From a virus: DNA of 50,251 nt. Within the stretch, counting starts at the first letter, position 1. Each line of letters starts with the position of its first letter. This document shows, one piece after another, positions 21,726 to 28,537 of the stretch. The DNA is taken from positions 1 through 50,251 of the IMG/VR virus record IMGVR_UViG_3300027777_000053. The stretch is one strand, 5' to 3'. A program made the position numbers and the translations under genes. The notes beneath the pieces are model-generated. The model ran no database searches. It was not told where the DNA came from and was given only the letters and a program-made list of their open reading frames with translations.

Positions 21726-21994
21726 TCTACGCACACACAACGCCAGAAAAGCCCGCGCAAAAGCCACAGATGAACGACCCAGTCAACAAGCCCGCGCACT
21801 ACACATTCGGCTACTACGAAGTCATTGAGGTACTGCAAGACTGGTTCCCCAAGAACCCACTGCTGTGGCAGGTGGGTAAGTATATAGCTCGCGCTGATCA
21901 CAAGGGCAAGCCGTTGGAAGACCTACGCAAGGCACGCTACTACCTCCAGCGCGAGATCGACAGGCTCGAAGACCTGTCGGAGAATCAGAAATGA
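21722..21994 (+). CDS. DUF3310-type protein (phage nucleotide kinase-like)
   Basis: 90 residues. The family pattern is clear after about residue 18: DPVNKPAHYTFGYYEVIEVL, PKNPLLWQVGKYIARADHKG and KPLEDLRKARYYLQREIDRL. This is the DUF3310 (SaV-like) family, widespread in phages and annotated as nucleotide kinase-like; the activity is not proven. It overlaps both neighbours by 4 bp and lies in the replication operon, which fits a nucleotide-metabolism role. Confidence 0.85.
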   Translation: MIYAHTTPEKPAQKPQMNDPVNKPAHYTFGYYEVIEVLQDWFPKNPLLWQVGKYIARADHKGKPLEDLRKARYYLQREIDRLEDLSENQK

Positions 21995-22269
21995 AGCAAA
22001 CTCAAGCAACCCTAAACAGAATCCAAGACGCCTACGACAACCGCATGCCACCCAGCTATTGGATGGATGACCTAGAAGACACGCCGGACAGCCTAGTAGA
22101 GAACTTTGTAACACACGCACACGCTCAGCAGGCGTTCAGTAATGACGCAGACTTGCCGGCCATATACGCATACGTGGCGAAGCTGTTGGGCAAACCGAAC
22201 CCTGATTCATGGGCAGTTGAGTTCGTGGCCGAGGAACTGTCGTTGCTGTACTACGGTCAAGAGAGATAA
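21991..22269 (+). CDS. Hypothetical protein (92 aa)
   Basis: MKQTQATLNRIQDAYDNRMP, PSYWMDDLEDTPDSLVENFV, THAHAQQAFSNDADLPAIYA and YVAKLLGKPNPDSWAVEFVA. Acidic and helical with no known domain. The ATGA overlap with the DUF3310-type gene supports expression. Confidence 0.6.
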   Translation: MKQTQATLNRIQDAYDNRMPPSYWMDDLEDTPDSLVENFVTHAHAQQAFSNDADLPAIYAYVAKLLGKPNPDSWAVEFVAEELSLLYYGQER

Positions 22270-22282
22270 GGGCTATACCCAT

Positions 22283-22582
22283 ATGGGAATAAAACCTGAA
22301 GCGCTGGTCAAGAAAAAGATCCGCGCCATCCTCGACGAGTATGCAGCCTATTACGCGATGCCCATCGGAACCGGGTATGGGAACTCAGGGGTGCCGGACT
22401 TCCTTGTTTGCTGTAACGGGCGCTTCATCGGCATCGAGGCCAAGGCCGGAACGAACAAGCCAACAGCGTTGCAACAAAACAACATCGAGCGGATATTTGA
22501 CGCGGGCGGCTATGCGCTCGTGATCAACGAAGACAACCTACACATACTTACGGAGCTACTGGAATGGACGACAAAGAAGTAA
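22283..22582 (+). CDS. VRR-NUC domain nuclease
   Basis: 99 residues from ATG 22283. The frame is open further upstream, but the family start and an AAGGG upstream support this one. The VRR-NUC fold is well marked: GYGNSGVPDFLVCCNGRFIG then IEAKAG, with Asp39, Glu52-x-Lys54 and Gln64 (TALQQNNIERIFDAGGYALV). This PD-(D/E)XK subfamily includes free-standing phage nucleases that cut branched DNA such as Holliday junctions, needed for recombination or debranching before packaging. The length is normal for the small phage type. It overlaps the next gene by 19 bp. Confidence 0.9.
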   Translation: MGIKPEALVKKKIRAILDEYAAYYAMPIGTGYGNSGVPDFLVCCNGRFIGIEAKAGTNKPTALQQNNIERIFDAGGYALVINEDNLHILTELLEWTTKK

Positions 22583-22824
22583 AGCAACTCAAAGAGAAGC
22601 GGCTTATGGAGCTAAGTGCCTGCGTCGCTAAATGTATGGAGGAGGGCGCTAAGGGTCGCGGGCTGTTTCTTTACTCGCATGAGGACGAGAAGTATCTGAC
22701 GGTCTTAACATTTAACGCGGCACCAGACGTAGTTTGCAATCTAATACACAGCGCCAACGCTCTGATGCAAGACCTGATTGAGAAAGCCACGGCAGACGCC
22801 CCACCGAAAGAGATGTGGAACTAA
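22564..22824 (+). CDS. Hypothetical protein (86 aa)
   Basis: MDDKEVKQLKEKRLMELSAC, VAKCMEEGAKGRGLFLYSHE, DEKYLTVLTFNAAPDVVCNL and IHSANALMQDLIEKATADAP. Helix-beta-helix layout; the last half (LTVLTFNA-PDVV-NLIHSAN-LM) could be a small alpha-beta fold. It lies 6 bp before the DNA polymerase. No known family. Confidence 0.6.
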   Translation: MDDKEVKQLKEKRLMELSACVAKCMEEGAKGRGLFLYSHEDEKYLTVLTFNAAPDVVCNLIHSANALMQDLIEKATADAPPKEMWN

Positions 22825-22830
22825 CACCCA

Positions 22831-25680
22831 ATGACCAAACCCTTCAAACAAATAGTCACGATTGACTACGAGACGCGATGGTCCAAAACGGACTACACGC
22901 TATCTAAGATGACCACCGAGGAGTACATCCGCGACCCAAGGTTCAAAGCTTTCGGCGCTTGCCTGCATGAGTACGGATCGGACGAACCCCCACGCTGGTA
23001 CAACGGCGAAGATCTGCATGACGCGCTCATGCAGTACGACTGGACCCAGACAGCAATCCTTGCGCACAACGCGCAGTTCGACGTATCAATCCTTGAGTGG
23101 AAGTACGACTGTCATCCGTGTTTTATTCTGGACACGCTCAGCATGGCCCGCGCACTGCGCGGCACCGAGGCAGGAAATTCACTCGCAACACTAGCTCAGG
23201 AATTTGATCTGCCGCCCAAGGGCAACGCGGTACACAACACAGACGGACTAGAAGAACTAACGCCTGAGATCGAGGCAGAGCTAGCCGAGTACTGTGCGCA
23301 TGATGTGCTGCTGTGCGAAGAAATATTTCACCGGCTATCCCAAGGCTATCCCGCTAAAGAACTGCGCCTGATTGATCTGACGCTGAAGATGTACACACAG
23401 CCGCGCTTAATTCTCGACGGCACGATGCTGACCAAGGCTATCGAGGAGGAGCGCACACAGCGCGAAGCACTGCTAACCAATCTCGGTATCACAGACGCTG
23501 ATCTGGCATCGAACCCTAAGTTTGCCCAGCTACTCGAGGCTGTTGGCGTACCCGCGCCTAAAAAGATCAGCAAGACCACGGGTGAAGAGACGCTAGCACT
23601 GGCCAAGAACGACGCCATGTTCCAAGCGATCATGAACGGCGAGAACGAAGCAGCCGCGCTGCTCTGCGAAGCCCGACTGAAAGTGAAGAGTACGACCGAG
23701 CGCACCCGTGCGCAGCGGTTTCTAGACATTAGTAAGCGGGGTGCATTACCTGTACCGCTGAGCTATTACGGGGCCACTACGGGGCGGTGGACTGCAAGCA
23801 AGGGCAGTGCGATCAACATGCAGAACCTAAAGCGTGGGAGTTTCCTACGCAAGGCGATACTAGCGCCGATGGGCCACACGATAGTAGTAGGTGACCTCTC
23901 CCAGATCGAGCCGCGCGTGCTCGCTTGGCTCTCAGATTACGAAGACATGCTGGACATCTTTCGTTCAGGCGCAGACCCATACGCAGCGTTCGGTGCGCAG
24001 ATGTTCAACATCCCGGGAATGACTAAAGAAAGCCATCCAGAATTAAGGCAGTCAGCAAAGTCTGCTTTGTTGGGCTGTTTTGGTCCGGACACTTCGGTCT
24101 TGACGAATCGCGGGTGGGTGCCTATAGTAAGGGTACAGGCTACGGATACGGTCTGGGATGGAGAGGAGTGGGTATGTCATCAGGGAGTAGTACCGCAGGG
24201 CGAGAAGGAGGTGATAACGGCGCTGGGGATCAGCGCAACTTCGGACCACGGAATTCTGACGGAACATGGATGGGCGGAGTGGTGCGCGGTCCTAGCAAAC
24301 CCTTCCCTTTTGAAGTCGGCGCTGTCATTGGCGAACTCACCTGCATGGGGTGGGAACGCCGCCCCAAAGGACCGGAATGGCAAAACAAACATGCTTACCA
24401 ACCCCGAATGCGCTGTAGTTGTGGGTGGGAAGGGTTTGTTGATCGCACCAATCTTAGGGGCGGGAGAACTAGACGCTGCAACGATTGCGCTAAAAGAAAA
24501 TCAACGGCAACAAGAATGCTTGCTGCGGGGTATCAAGCCATTTGCCCAGACCGCGACCATCGCGAACGGCTCCTTGACAGGATTAGCGCAATCATTATCC
24601 GCTGTACCAACCCAAATAGCTCGGTCTATCCAGACTATGGTGGGCGCGGCATTACGGTATATGCGCCGTGGATTGCAGATCGTGTCGAGTTTCTTCGATA
24701 CCTTGTATCCCTTGATGGCTGGGATGTCCCCGAGTTACAGCTTGATCGGACAGACAACAGCAAAGGCTACGAACCCGGCAACCTTCGGTTTGTTACGCGC
24801 AGCGTCAACATGTCCAACAAGCGGCGCTTATCTGCGAGAGGGTTTGAAGAACTCAAGCGGCGCATCACTGCTCTTGAAGCAGAGAATGCAGACCTACGAC
24901 ATCGCCTTCGCAGGGCCGAGGAATCGCTACACAATCCTGACTGACGCAGGCCCGATCATCGTGCACAACTGTGGATACGGCCTCGGGTGGGCATCGTTCG
25001 CATCCCAGCTAATGGTGGGGTTCCTCGGAGCGCCGCCGATACGGTATCAAGCAAATTTTGCCAAGCAGCTAGGGGTCAACAAGGCGCTGGCTAGAAAATT
25101 CTTTGAGTGGCGCGAGACCGAGGCTCGCCTGCTGGACATTCCGCACACCTGCACGATTGAAGAGTTAGCTATTCATGCGGTTGCCGCCAAGCAGATCATT
25201 GACATCTACAGACAGACAGCCTACCCAGTGGTGGGCTTCTGGGCGCTGTGCACGAAGCTGTTGGTGGACTCGTTGGTGGAGGGCCGGGAGCATACGCACA
25301 AGTGCCTGACGTTTAGGTTCGAGGAGATCGAGCTGCCCAACGGCATGAAGATCCGCTACCCCAACCTGCGCAAAGACGAAGACGGCAACTGGGTGTACGG
25401 CAAGGATGCAACGAAGCTTTACGCAGGGAAAATCACCAACAACATCACCCAAGCTCTGGCGCGGATCGTGATGACAGACGGCATGCTGCGCGTATCTAAA
25501 AGATATCCAGTGGTGGGGACTGTGCATGATGAATTGATCGCGCTAGCGCCCGAGAATGAAGCGCAGGAAGCACTCGACTGGGTGCTGGAGCAGATGACCA
25601 TGGAGCCGTCCTACATGCCGGGGATACCTCTGGCTGCTGACGGCGGTACGAGTTTACGTTATGGGGATGCCAAGCAATGA
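22831..25680 (+). CDS. Family A DNA polymerase with intein
   Basis: The 949-residue precursor would give about 651 residues after removal of the intein (416-713). The 3'-5' exonuclease domain has ExoI IDYET (Asp12, Glu14), ExoII HNAQFD and ExoIII YCAHD. Polymerase motif A is GDLSQIEPR (354-362, Asp355); motif B is Arg406-x3-Lys410 ... Tyr716, split by the intein; motif C is VHDEL (His899, Asp900, Glu901). The residue equal to E. coli Phe762 is Leu414, a phage variant linked by others to slower, more accurate synthesis and temperate or less virulent life styles. It replicates the phage genome. It overlaps the following nuclease gene by 4 bp. Confidence 0.95.
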   Translation: MTKPFKQIVTIDYETRWSKTDYTLSKMTTEEYIRDPRFKAFGACLHEYGSDEPPRWYNGEDLHDALMQYDWTQTAILAHNAQFDVSILEWKYDCHPCFILDTLSMARALRGTEAGNSLATLAQEFDLPPKGNAVHNTDGLEELTPEIEAELAEYCAHDVLLCEEIFHRLSQGYPAKELRLIDLTLKMYTQPRLILDGTMLTKAIEEERTQREALLTNLGITDADLASNPKFAQLLEAVGVPAPKKISKTTGEETLALAKNDAMFQAIMNGENEAAALLCEARLKVKSTTERTRAQRFLDISKRGALPVPLSYYGATTGRWTASKGSAINMQNLKRGSFLRKAILAPMGHTIVVGDLSQIEPRVLAWLSDYEDMLDIFRSGADPYAAFGAQMFNIPGMTKESHPELRQSAKSALLGCFGPDTSVLTNRGWVPIVRVQATDTVWDGEEWVCHQGVVPQGEKEVITALGISATSDHGILTEHGWAEWCAVLANPSLLKSALSLANSPAWGGNAAPKDRNGKTNMLTNPECAVVVGGKGLLIAPILGAGELDAATIALKENQRQQECLLRGIKPFAQTATIANGSLTGLAQSLSAVPTQIARSIQTMVGAALRYMRRGLQIVSSFFDTLYPLMAGMSPSYSLIGQTTAKATNPATFGLLRAASTCPTSGAYLREGLKNSSGASLLLKQRMQTYDIAFAGPRNRYTILTDAGPIIVHNCGYGLGWASFASQLMVGFLGAPPIRYQANFAKQLGVNKALARKFFEWRETEARLLDIPHTCTIEELAIHAVAAKQIIDIYRQTAYPVVGFWALCTKLLVDSLVEGREHTHKCLTFRFEEIELPNGMKIRYPNLRKDEDGNWVYGKDATKLYAGKITNNITQALARIVMTDGMLRVSKRYPVVGTVHDELIALAPENEAQEALDWVLEQMTMEPSYMPGIPLAADGGTSLRYGDAKQ
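24076..24969 (+). other. Class 1 intein in DNA polymerase motif B
   Basis: 298 codons. Splicing residues are all present: Cys1 (CFGPDTSVL, block A), Thr470-x2-His473 (block B, SATSDHGILTEHGW), block F YDIAFAGPRNRYTILTDAG and the end IIVHN with penultimate His712 and Asn713, followed by Cys714 as +1 residue. Removal joins KSALLG to CGYGLG and restores the O-helix. Between blocks B and F the polymerase frame has no endonuclease motif; it is an open but featureless sequence because that DNA codes an HNH nuclease in another frame. Confidence 0.92.
24174..24944 (+). CDS. HNH homing endonuclease nested out of frame in the intein
   Basis: 256 residues in a frame different from the polymerase. ATG 24174 has AGAGGAG five bases upstream; a GTG at 24114 would extend it by 20 residues with no such site. 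A zinc ribbon (Cys81-x-Cys83 ... Cys102-x2-Cys105) precedes an HNH-type core: DRISAIIIRCTNPNSSVYPD, YGGRGITVYAPWI (155-167), LDRTDNSKGYEPGNLRFVTR (190-209) and SVNMSNKRR. The end is a coiled-coil-like helix (FEELKRRITALEAENADLRH). This is the usual core of free-standing phage HNH endonucleases. It overlaps intein block B at its start and block F at its end. The site cleaved would be the intein-free polymerase gene (inference). Confidence 0.88.
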   Translation: MSSGSSTAGREGGDNGAGDQRNFGPRNSDGTWMGGVVRGPSKPFPFEVGAVIGELTCMGWERRPKGPEWQNKHAYQPRMRCSCGWEGFVDRTNLRGGRTRRCNDCAKRKSTATRMLAAGYQAICPDRDHRERLLDRISAIIIRCTNPNSSVYPDYGGRGITVYAPWIADRVEFLRYLVSLDGWDVPELQLDRTDNSKGYEPGNLRFVTRSVNMSNKRRLSARGFEELKRRITALEAENADLRHRLRRAEESLHNPD

Positions 25681-26348
25681 TCGAGAAGAAAGTTACGTGG
25701 AGCCACTCAAGCCTCAAGGATTTTGAGGGTTGTGCGCGGCGCTACCACGAGGTCAAGGTACTCAAGCGGTTTCCGTTTATGGACACGACGGCCACGATCT
25801 ATGGCAAAGAGCTGCATTCGGCGGCGGAGCACTACGTTGCTCACGGCACGCCACTGCCTGCGCAGTTTGAGTTTGTTCAGCCGGTGCTCGATGCGTTGAT
25901 GAGTAAGCCCGGGCGCAAGCTGGCCGAGTACCAGATGGCGGTGACTAAAGACCTCAAACCCTGCGCTTGGGCGGCAGATAACATGTGGGCGCGGGGTATC
26001 GCGGACTTGCTGATCATTGACGACGATGACCTGACGGCGTGGGTGGCCGACTATAAAACAGGTAACAACCGCTACCCGGACACTGATCAGCTAAAGCTGA
26101 TGTCGCTCATGGTGTTCGTTCACTTCCCGCACATTCGCCAAGTGAAGTCGGCGCTGCTGTTTGTGGTCAAGAACGACATGGTCACGATGTCAATGACACG
26201 CGATGAGACGGACAAGGCGTGGTGGGAGTACCGCGAGCGCGTAGCGCGCCTCGAAGCAGCGTTTGAGAACGACGTATGGAACCCACGGCAGACGCCGCTC
26301 TGCCCGTGGTGCGTGGTCACATCTTGTGAGTTTAACCCTAAACATTAG
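25677..26348 (+). CDS. PD-(D/E)XK nuclease with Fe-S-type cysteines (RecB/Cas4-like)
   Basis: 223 residues. His47 (YGKELHSAAEHY), Asp110 (RGIADLLIID), Asp125-x-Lys127 (WVADYKTG) and Gln138 (DTDQLKLMSLM) form the active site of the PDDEXK_1 family. One Cys near the start (Cys19, KDFEGCARRYHE) and three at the end (Cys209-x2-Cys212-x4-Cys217, LCPWCVVTSCEF) match the four-Cys iron-sulphur staple of Cas4 and AddB-type nucleases. It likely trims DNA ends as a 5'-3' exonuclease in phage recombination. It is coupled to the polymerase gene by ATGA. Confidence 0.88.
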   Translation: MIEKKVTWSHSSLKDFEGCARRYHEVKVLKRFPFMDTTATIYGKELHSAAEHYVAHGTPLPAQFEFVQPVLDALMSKPGRKLAEYQMAVTKDLKPCAWAADNMWARGIADLLIIDDDDLTAWVADYKTGNNRYPDTDQLKLMSLMVFVHFPHIRQVKSALLFVVKNDMVTMSMTRDETDKAWWEYRERVARLEAAFENDVWNPRQTPLCPWCVVTSCEFNPKH

Positions 26349-26358
26349 GAGGTTGTAA

Positions 26359-26700
26359 ATGTCAGTAATTGAGGGCGATTTGACCTACAAAGGCAACGGT
26401 CGTTGCACACTGTGTGAAAAACCTTTTAGCCTAAACACAGTGGGAATAACGTACAACAATTTTTTAGCTTGCGGTTCTTGTTTACCTGCGTTTTTGCGTT
26501 CATTCGTAAAAGACTATAAAGCCTTGCGCGGCTGGGAGTTTTTATTTAATCCCGTAAAGCGAACGCTTGAAGTATCCAAAGATCTTGAAGAACTTTCCGA
26601 AATATGGCGTAAGTGGTATGAAATCTATGAATTTGCCTATCCGACCGAACTGTCAACAGTGCCGAGTGAATCGAGCGGAGTTCAAGGTGCCGACAGTTAA
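26359..26700 (+). CDS. Small zinc-finger hypothetical protein (113 aa)
   Basis: Cys16-x2-Cys19 (GRCTLCEKPF) and Cys38-x2-Cys41 (LACGSCLPAFL) make a likely zinc site. A helical part with LEVSKDLEELSEIWRKWYEI follows. GGAGG lies seven bases before the ATG. Its last 74 bases overlap another zinc-ribbon frame (26627-26791). Base composition here is more A/T-rich than in the polymerase gene. Function unknown. Confidence 0.65.
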   Translation: MSVIEGDLTYKGNGRCTLCEKPFSLNTVGITYNNFLACGSCLPAFLRSFVKDYKALRGWEFLFNPVKRTLEVSKDLEELSEIWRKWYEIYEFAYPTELSTVPSESSGVQGADS

Positions 26701-26791
26701 CGGGATTGGTTCCCGGTGGAAATGCAACACGTGCTTTAACAGAACACGCCCAAGTGGGTTTAAAAAGGAACGGAAACATGAGCAAAATTGA
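26627..26791 (+). CDS. Small zinc-ribbon protein overlapping its neighbour (54 aa)
   Basis: MNLPIRPNCQQCRVNRAEFK, VPTVNGIGSRWKCNTCFNRT, RPSGFKKERKHEQN. Cys9-x2-Cys12 and Cys33-x2-Cys36 are spaced like a zinc ribbon, and this is unlikely to arise by chance. It overlaps the upstream gene by 74 bp in another frame and the next one by 14 bp. Starts at 26618 or 26567 are also open; none has a strong Shine-Dalgarno. Confidence 0.5.
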   Translation: MNLPIRPNCQQCRVNRAEFKVPTVNGIGSRWKCNTCFNRTRPSGFKKERKHEQN

Positions 26792-27014
26792 GTCTTGGCT
26801 GGCACACAAAACCACCACGCTGCGCTTAGCTACGGGGGCATACGACCCCAAAGAGGCCGTTATGTACGACGCATTCTGCGCTGGCTGGGATGCGGCAAAC
26901 GCACACGCAAACAAAGAGATCGCTTACCTGAAGGCACAGCTTTTGCTGGTCGGCAACCAAGAGAAACTGGTCAAGGAAGCGTACTTGGCAGGGCAGGCGT
27001 CGCTAAACAAATGA
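26778..27014 (+). CDS. Hypothetical protein (78 aa)
   Basis: MSKIESWLAHKTTTLRLATG, AYDPKEAVMYDAFCAGWDAA, NAHANKEIAYLKAQLLLVGN, QEKLVKEAYLAGQASLNK. The start at 26778 is supported by AAGGA nine bases upstream; the frame is open further back. It is helical, and the 'AFCAGWDAANAHANKEIA-LKAQ' pattern is like other phage helical proteins. It overlaps the next start by 4 bp. Confidence 0.6.
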   Translation: MSKIESWLAHKTTTLRLATGAYDPKEAVMYDAFCAGWDAANAHANKEIAYLKAQLLLVGNQEKLVKEAYLAGQASLNK

Positions 27015-27205
27015 AGTGCCAGACCTGCCACCAACCCATGCGAACCAAGGACACCCGCCAGTGGCGGGACACCACGCTGAGTTACAACTGGACAGAGCGC
27101 CGAGTCCACTGCGCGGAGTGTGGCGTCACAAGTTACACGGTAGAGATACCCAAAGATATCTGGGCAAAGTTTCAATACGCACAAACCAACGAGGTCGAAC
27201 AGTGA
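27011..27205 (+). CDS. NrdR-like zinc-ribbon protein (64 aa)
   Basis: MKCQTCHQPMRTKDTRQWRD, TTLSYNWTERRVHCAECGVT, SYTVEIPKDIWAKFQYAQTN. Cys3-x2-Cys6, a D-T-R, an RR and Cys34-x2-Cys37 followed by S-Y-T-x-E echo the N-terminal zinc ribbon of NrdR repressors of ribonucleotide reductase. The ATP-cone domain of NrdR is missing. It may bind host nrd boxes or simply DNA; that is inference. It is coupled to both neighbours by 4-bp overlaps. Confidence 0.65.
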   Translation: MKCQTCHQPMRTKDTRQWRDTTLSYNWTERRVHCAECGVTSYTVEIPKDIWAKFQYAQTNEVEQ

Positions 27206-27504
27206 GCACAATTAGTATTTCGCACAAAGAACCGTTCATACGGGCAGACATCTTACGAATCCTTGAGGGTACTCCCGTCAAGGCGCACATCAAGGGCGTG
27301 CATGTAAACGAAATTCGGAAGATGAAGCTGGTGAATGTGCGCTTCAAAGGCGGCGTTATTCAAGCCTACGCAGATTGCGTAACCGGCAGCTTATATGACG
27401 TTGAAACCCGGGACTGCCTGTCGAGCGCTAACTTGTGGATACACGCAATCAAACGCCCGGAAAAGAAAAAACCAGCCGCGAAAGCAGAGGGGATAAAGCC
27501 TTGA
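27202..27504 (+). CDS. Hypothetical protein with GTG start (100 aa)
   Basis: The GTG overlaps the upstream stop (GTGA) with GAGG eight bases before it. Sequence: STISISHKEPFIRADILRIL, EGTPVKAHIKGVHVNEIRKM, KLVNVRFKGGVIQAYADCVT, then a Lys/Pro-rich tail. An alpha-beta domain of about 80 residues is likely. No known family. Confidence 0.6.
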   Translation: MSTISISHKEPFIRADILRILEGTPVKAHIKGVHVNEIRKMKLVNVRFKGGVIQAYADCVTGSLYDVETRDCLSSANLWIHAIKRPEKKKPAAKAEGIKP

Positions 27505-27872
27505 AGCACGCGATGGGTAAAAACCACCCAATCATTAAGTACGTGTGGGAGCACGGCGAGGTGGCCGGGTATGAGATAGATCTGCCGCAGTACACGCGGT
27601 ACACCATCGAGGATCAGCTTCGCAAAGGAGTTGAGCGCAGCCTGTTGACGCGCCGCAAAGCGCAAGCAAAAACGGGGCCAAAGAAAATCGTATGGTTCTA
27701 CCGCGTACGCAACGGCATACAGCCTGACGACTCAAAAGAAAAAGCGGAAATTACGTATATCGATAACGAACCTGATTACGCCTACTACTTACGCAACTTC
27801 TTCAGGGAGAAACAAGATGATACCGCCAGAGAAACAGCCACAGAACTATGTGGACCCGCAACAGATGATTAA
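27501..27872 (+). CDS. Hypothetical DNA-binding-like protein (123 aa)
   Basis: The TTG at 27501 (TTGA overlap, GAGGGG eight bases upstream) is preferred over ATG 27513. It reads GKNHPIIKYVWEHGEVAGYE, IDLPQYTRYTIEDQLRKGVE, RSLLTRRKAQAKTGPKKIVW. The helices around 'IEDQLRKGVERSLLTRRKAQ' and the strand after it resemble a winged-helix domain. An acidic C-terminal part with DNEPDYAYYLRNFFREKQDD follows. It overlaps the next gene by 56 bp. Confidence 0.55.
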   Translation: MKHAMGKNHPIIKYVWEHGEVAGYEIDLPQYTRYTIEDQLRKGVERSLLTRRKAQAKTGPKKIVWFYRVRNGIQPDDSKEKAEITYIDNEPDYAYYLRNFFREKQDDTARETATELCGPATDD

Positions 27873-28083
27873 AGACATGCTGATGGAGAAGCACGCCTAC
27901 CAACGCGGCTACGCAGATGCGGTTGACCAGATGGAGCGCGATAAAAAAGCGCAGCCAAAACGACAGTGGGTCGGGCTGACGGATGAGGAGATTGACCCCG
28001 CCGCAGAGCAGTCAGATAACTATGCGGCATTTCATAGTGGAGTTCGGTTTGCGGAAGCAAAAATCAAGGAGAAGAACACATGA
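27817..28083 (+). CDS. Small protein with QWVGLTDEE module (88 aa)
   Basis: MIPPEKQPQNYVDPQQMIKD, MLMEKHAYQRGYADAVDQME then KRQWVGLTDEEIDPAAEQSD and AKIKEKNT at the end. The block QWVGLTDEE and the end KEKNT return in the gene at 28534. GGGAG precedes the start. The last codons belong to the repeated stop-start cassette (CAAGGAGAAGAACACATGA) shared by three gene junctions. Function unknown. Confidence 0.65.
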   Translation: MIPPEKQPQNYVDPQQMIKDMLMEKHAYQRGYADAVDQMERDKKAQPKRQWVGLTDEEIDPAAEQSDNYAAFHSGVRFAEAKIKEKNT

Positions 28084-28307
28084 ACCGCGAAGACATCATC
28101 CGCATGGCAGAAGATTGCGGCATTCCTGAGTTTGAGAACAACGAGTCACAAGCAGAAAATATTCTTCGTTTCGCCGCCCTTGTCGCCGCGCATGAGCGGG
28201 AACGCATTATCGCAGCCAACGCCCCAGAGATTGAGAAGGTCAACGAATACATTAAGGCACTGGAGGATAGTGTCGCAACCGTTATCCGCTCAGGGGGAGA
28301 GAAATGA
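28080..28307 (+). CDS. Small paralogue, DIIRMA...FAALVAAHERE family (75 aa)
   Basis: MNREDIIRMAEDCGIPEFEN, ILRFAALVAAHERERIIAAN, VATVIRSGGEK. It is a clear paralogue of the next gene: both start M-R-DDIIRMA, hold FAALVAAHERE and end in IR-GEK. Such short helical proteins are widespread in phages of proteobacteria and have no known function. It is coupled to both neighbours by ATGA. Confidence 0.7.
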   Translation: MNREDIIRMAEDCGIPEFENNESQAENILRFAALVAAHERERIIAANAPEIEKVNEYIKALEDSVATVIRSGGEK

Positions 28308-28537
28308 CCCGCGATGACATCATCCGCATGGCGGTGGAGGTGGGCGCTAGATATTGTGCCAGCCCGGACAAATGGGGCGTCTTTGAGATTAGTTATGAAG
28401 GCTTGTTTAACTTTGCCGCCCTTGTTGCCGCGCATGAGCGGGAGGCGTGTGCCAGCGTAGCCGAATCGTATGAGCCAACCTGCGATACCTGCCCGAGCGG
28501 TGTTGCTAACGCTATCCGCGCAAGGGGAGAGAAATGA
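28304..28537 (+). CDS. Small paralogue, DIIRMA...FAALVAAHERE family (77 aa)
   Basis: MTRDDIIRMAVEVGARYCAS, LFNFAALVAAHEREACASVA, SYEPTCDTCPSGVANAIRAR and GEK at the end. It differs from the upstream paralogue in the middle and adds a Cys pair (CDTC). The two genes are probably a tandem duplication that has since diverged. The stop overlaps the next start by 4 bp. Confidence 0.7.
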   Translation: MTRDDIIRMAVEVGARYCASPDKWGVFEISYEGLFNFAALVAAHEREACASVAESYEPTCDTCPSGVANAIRARGEK

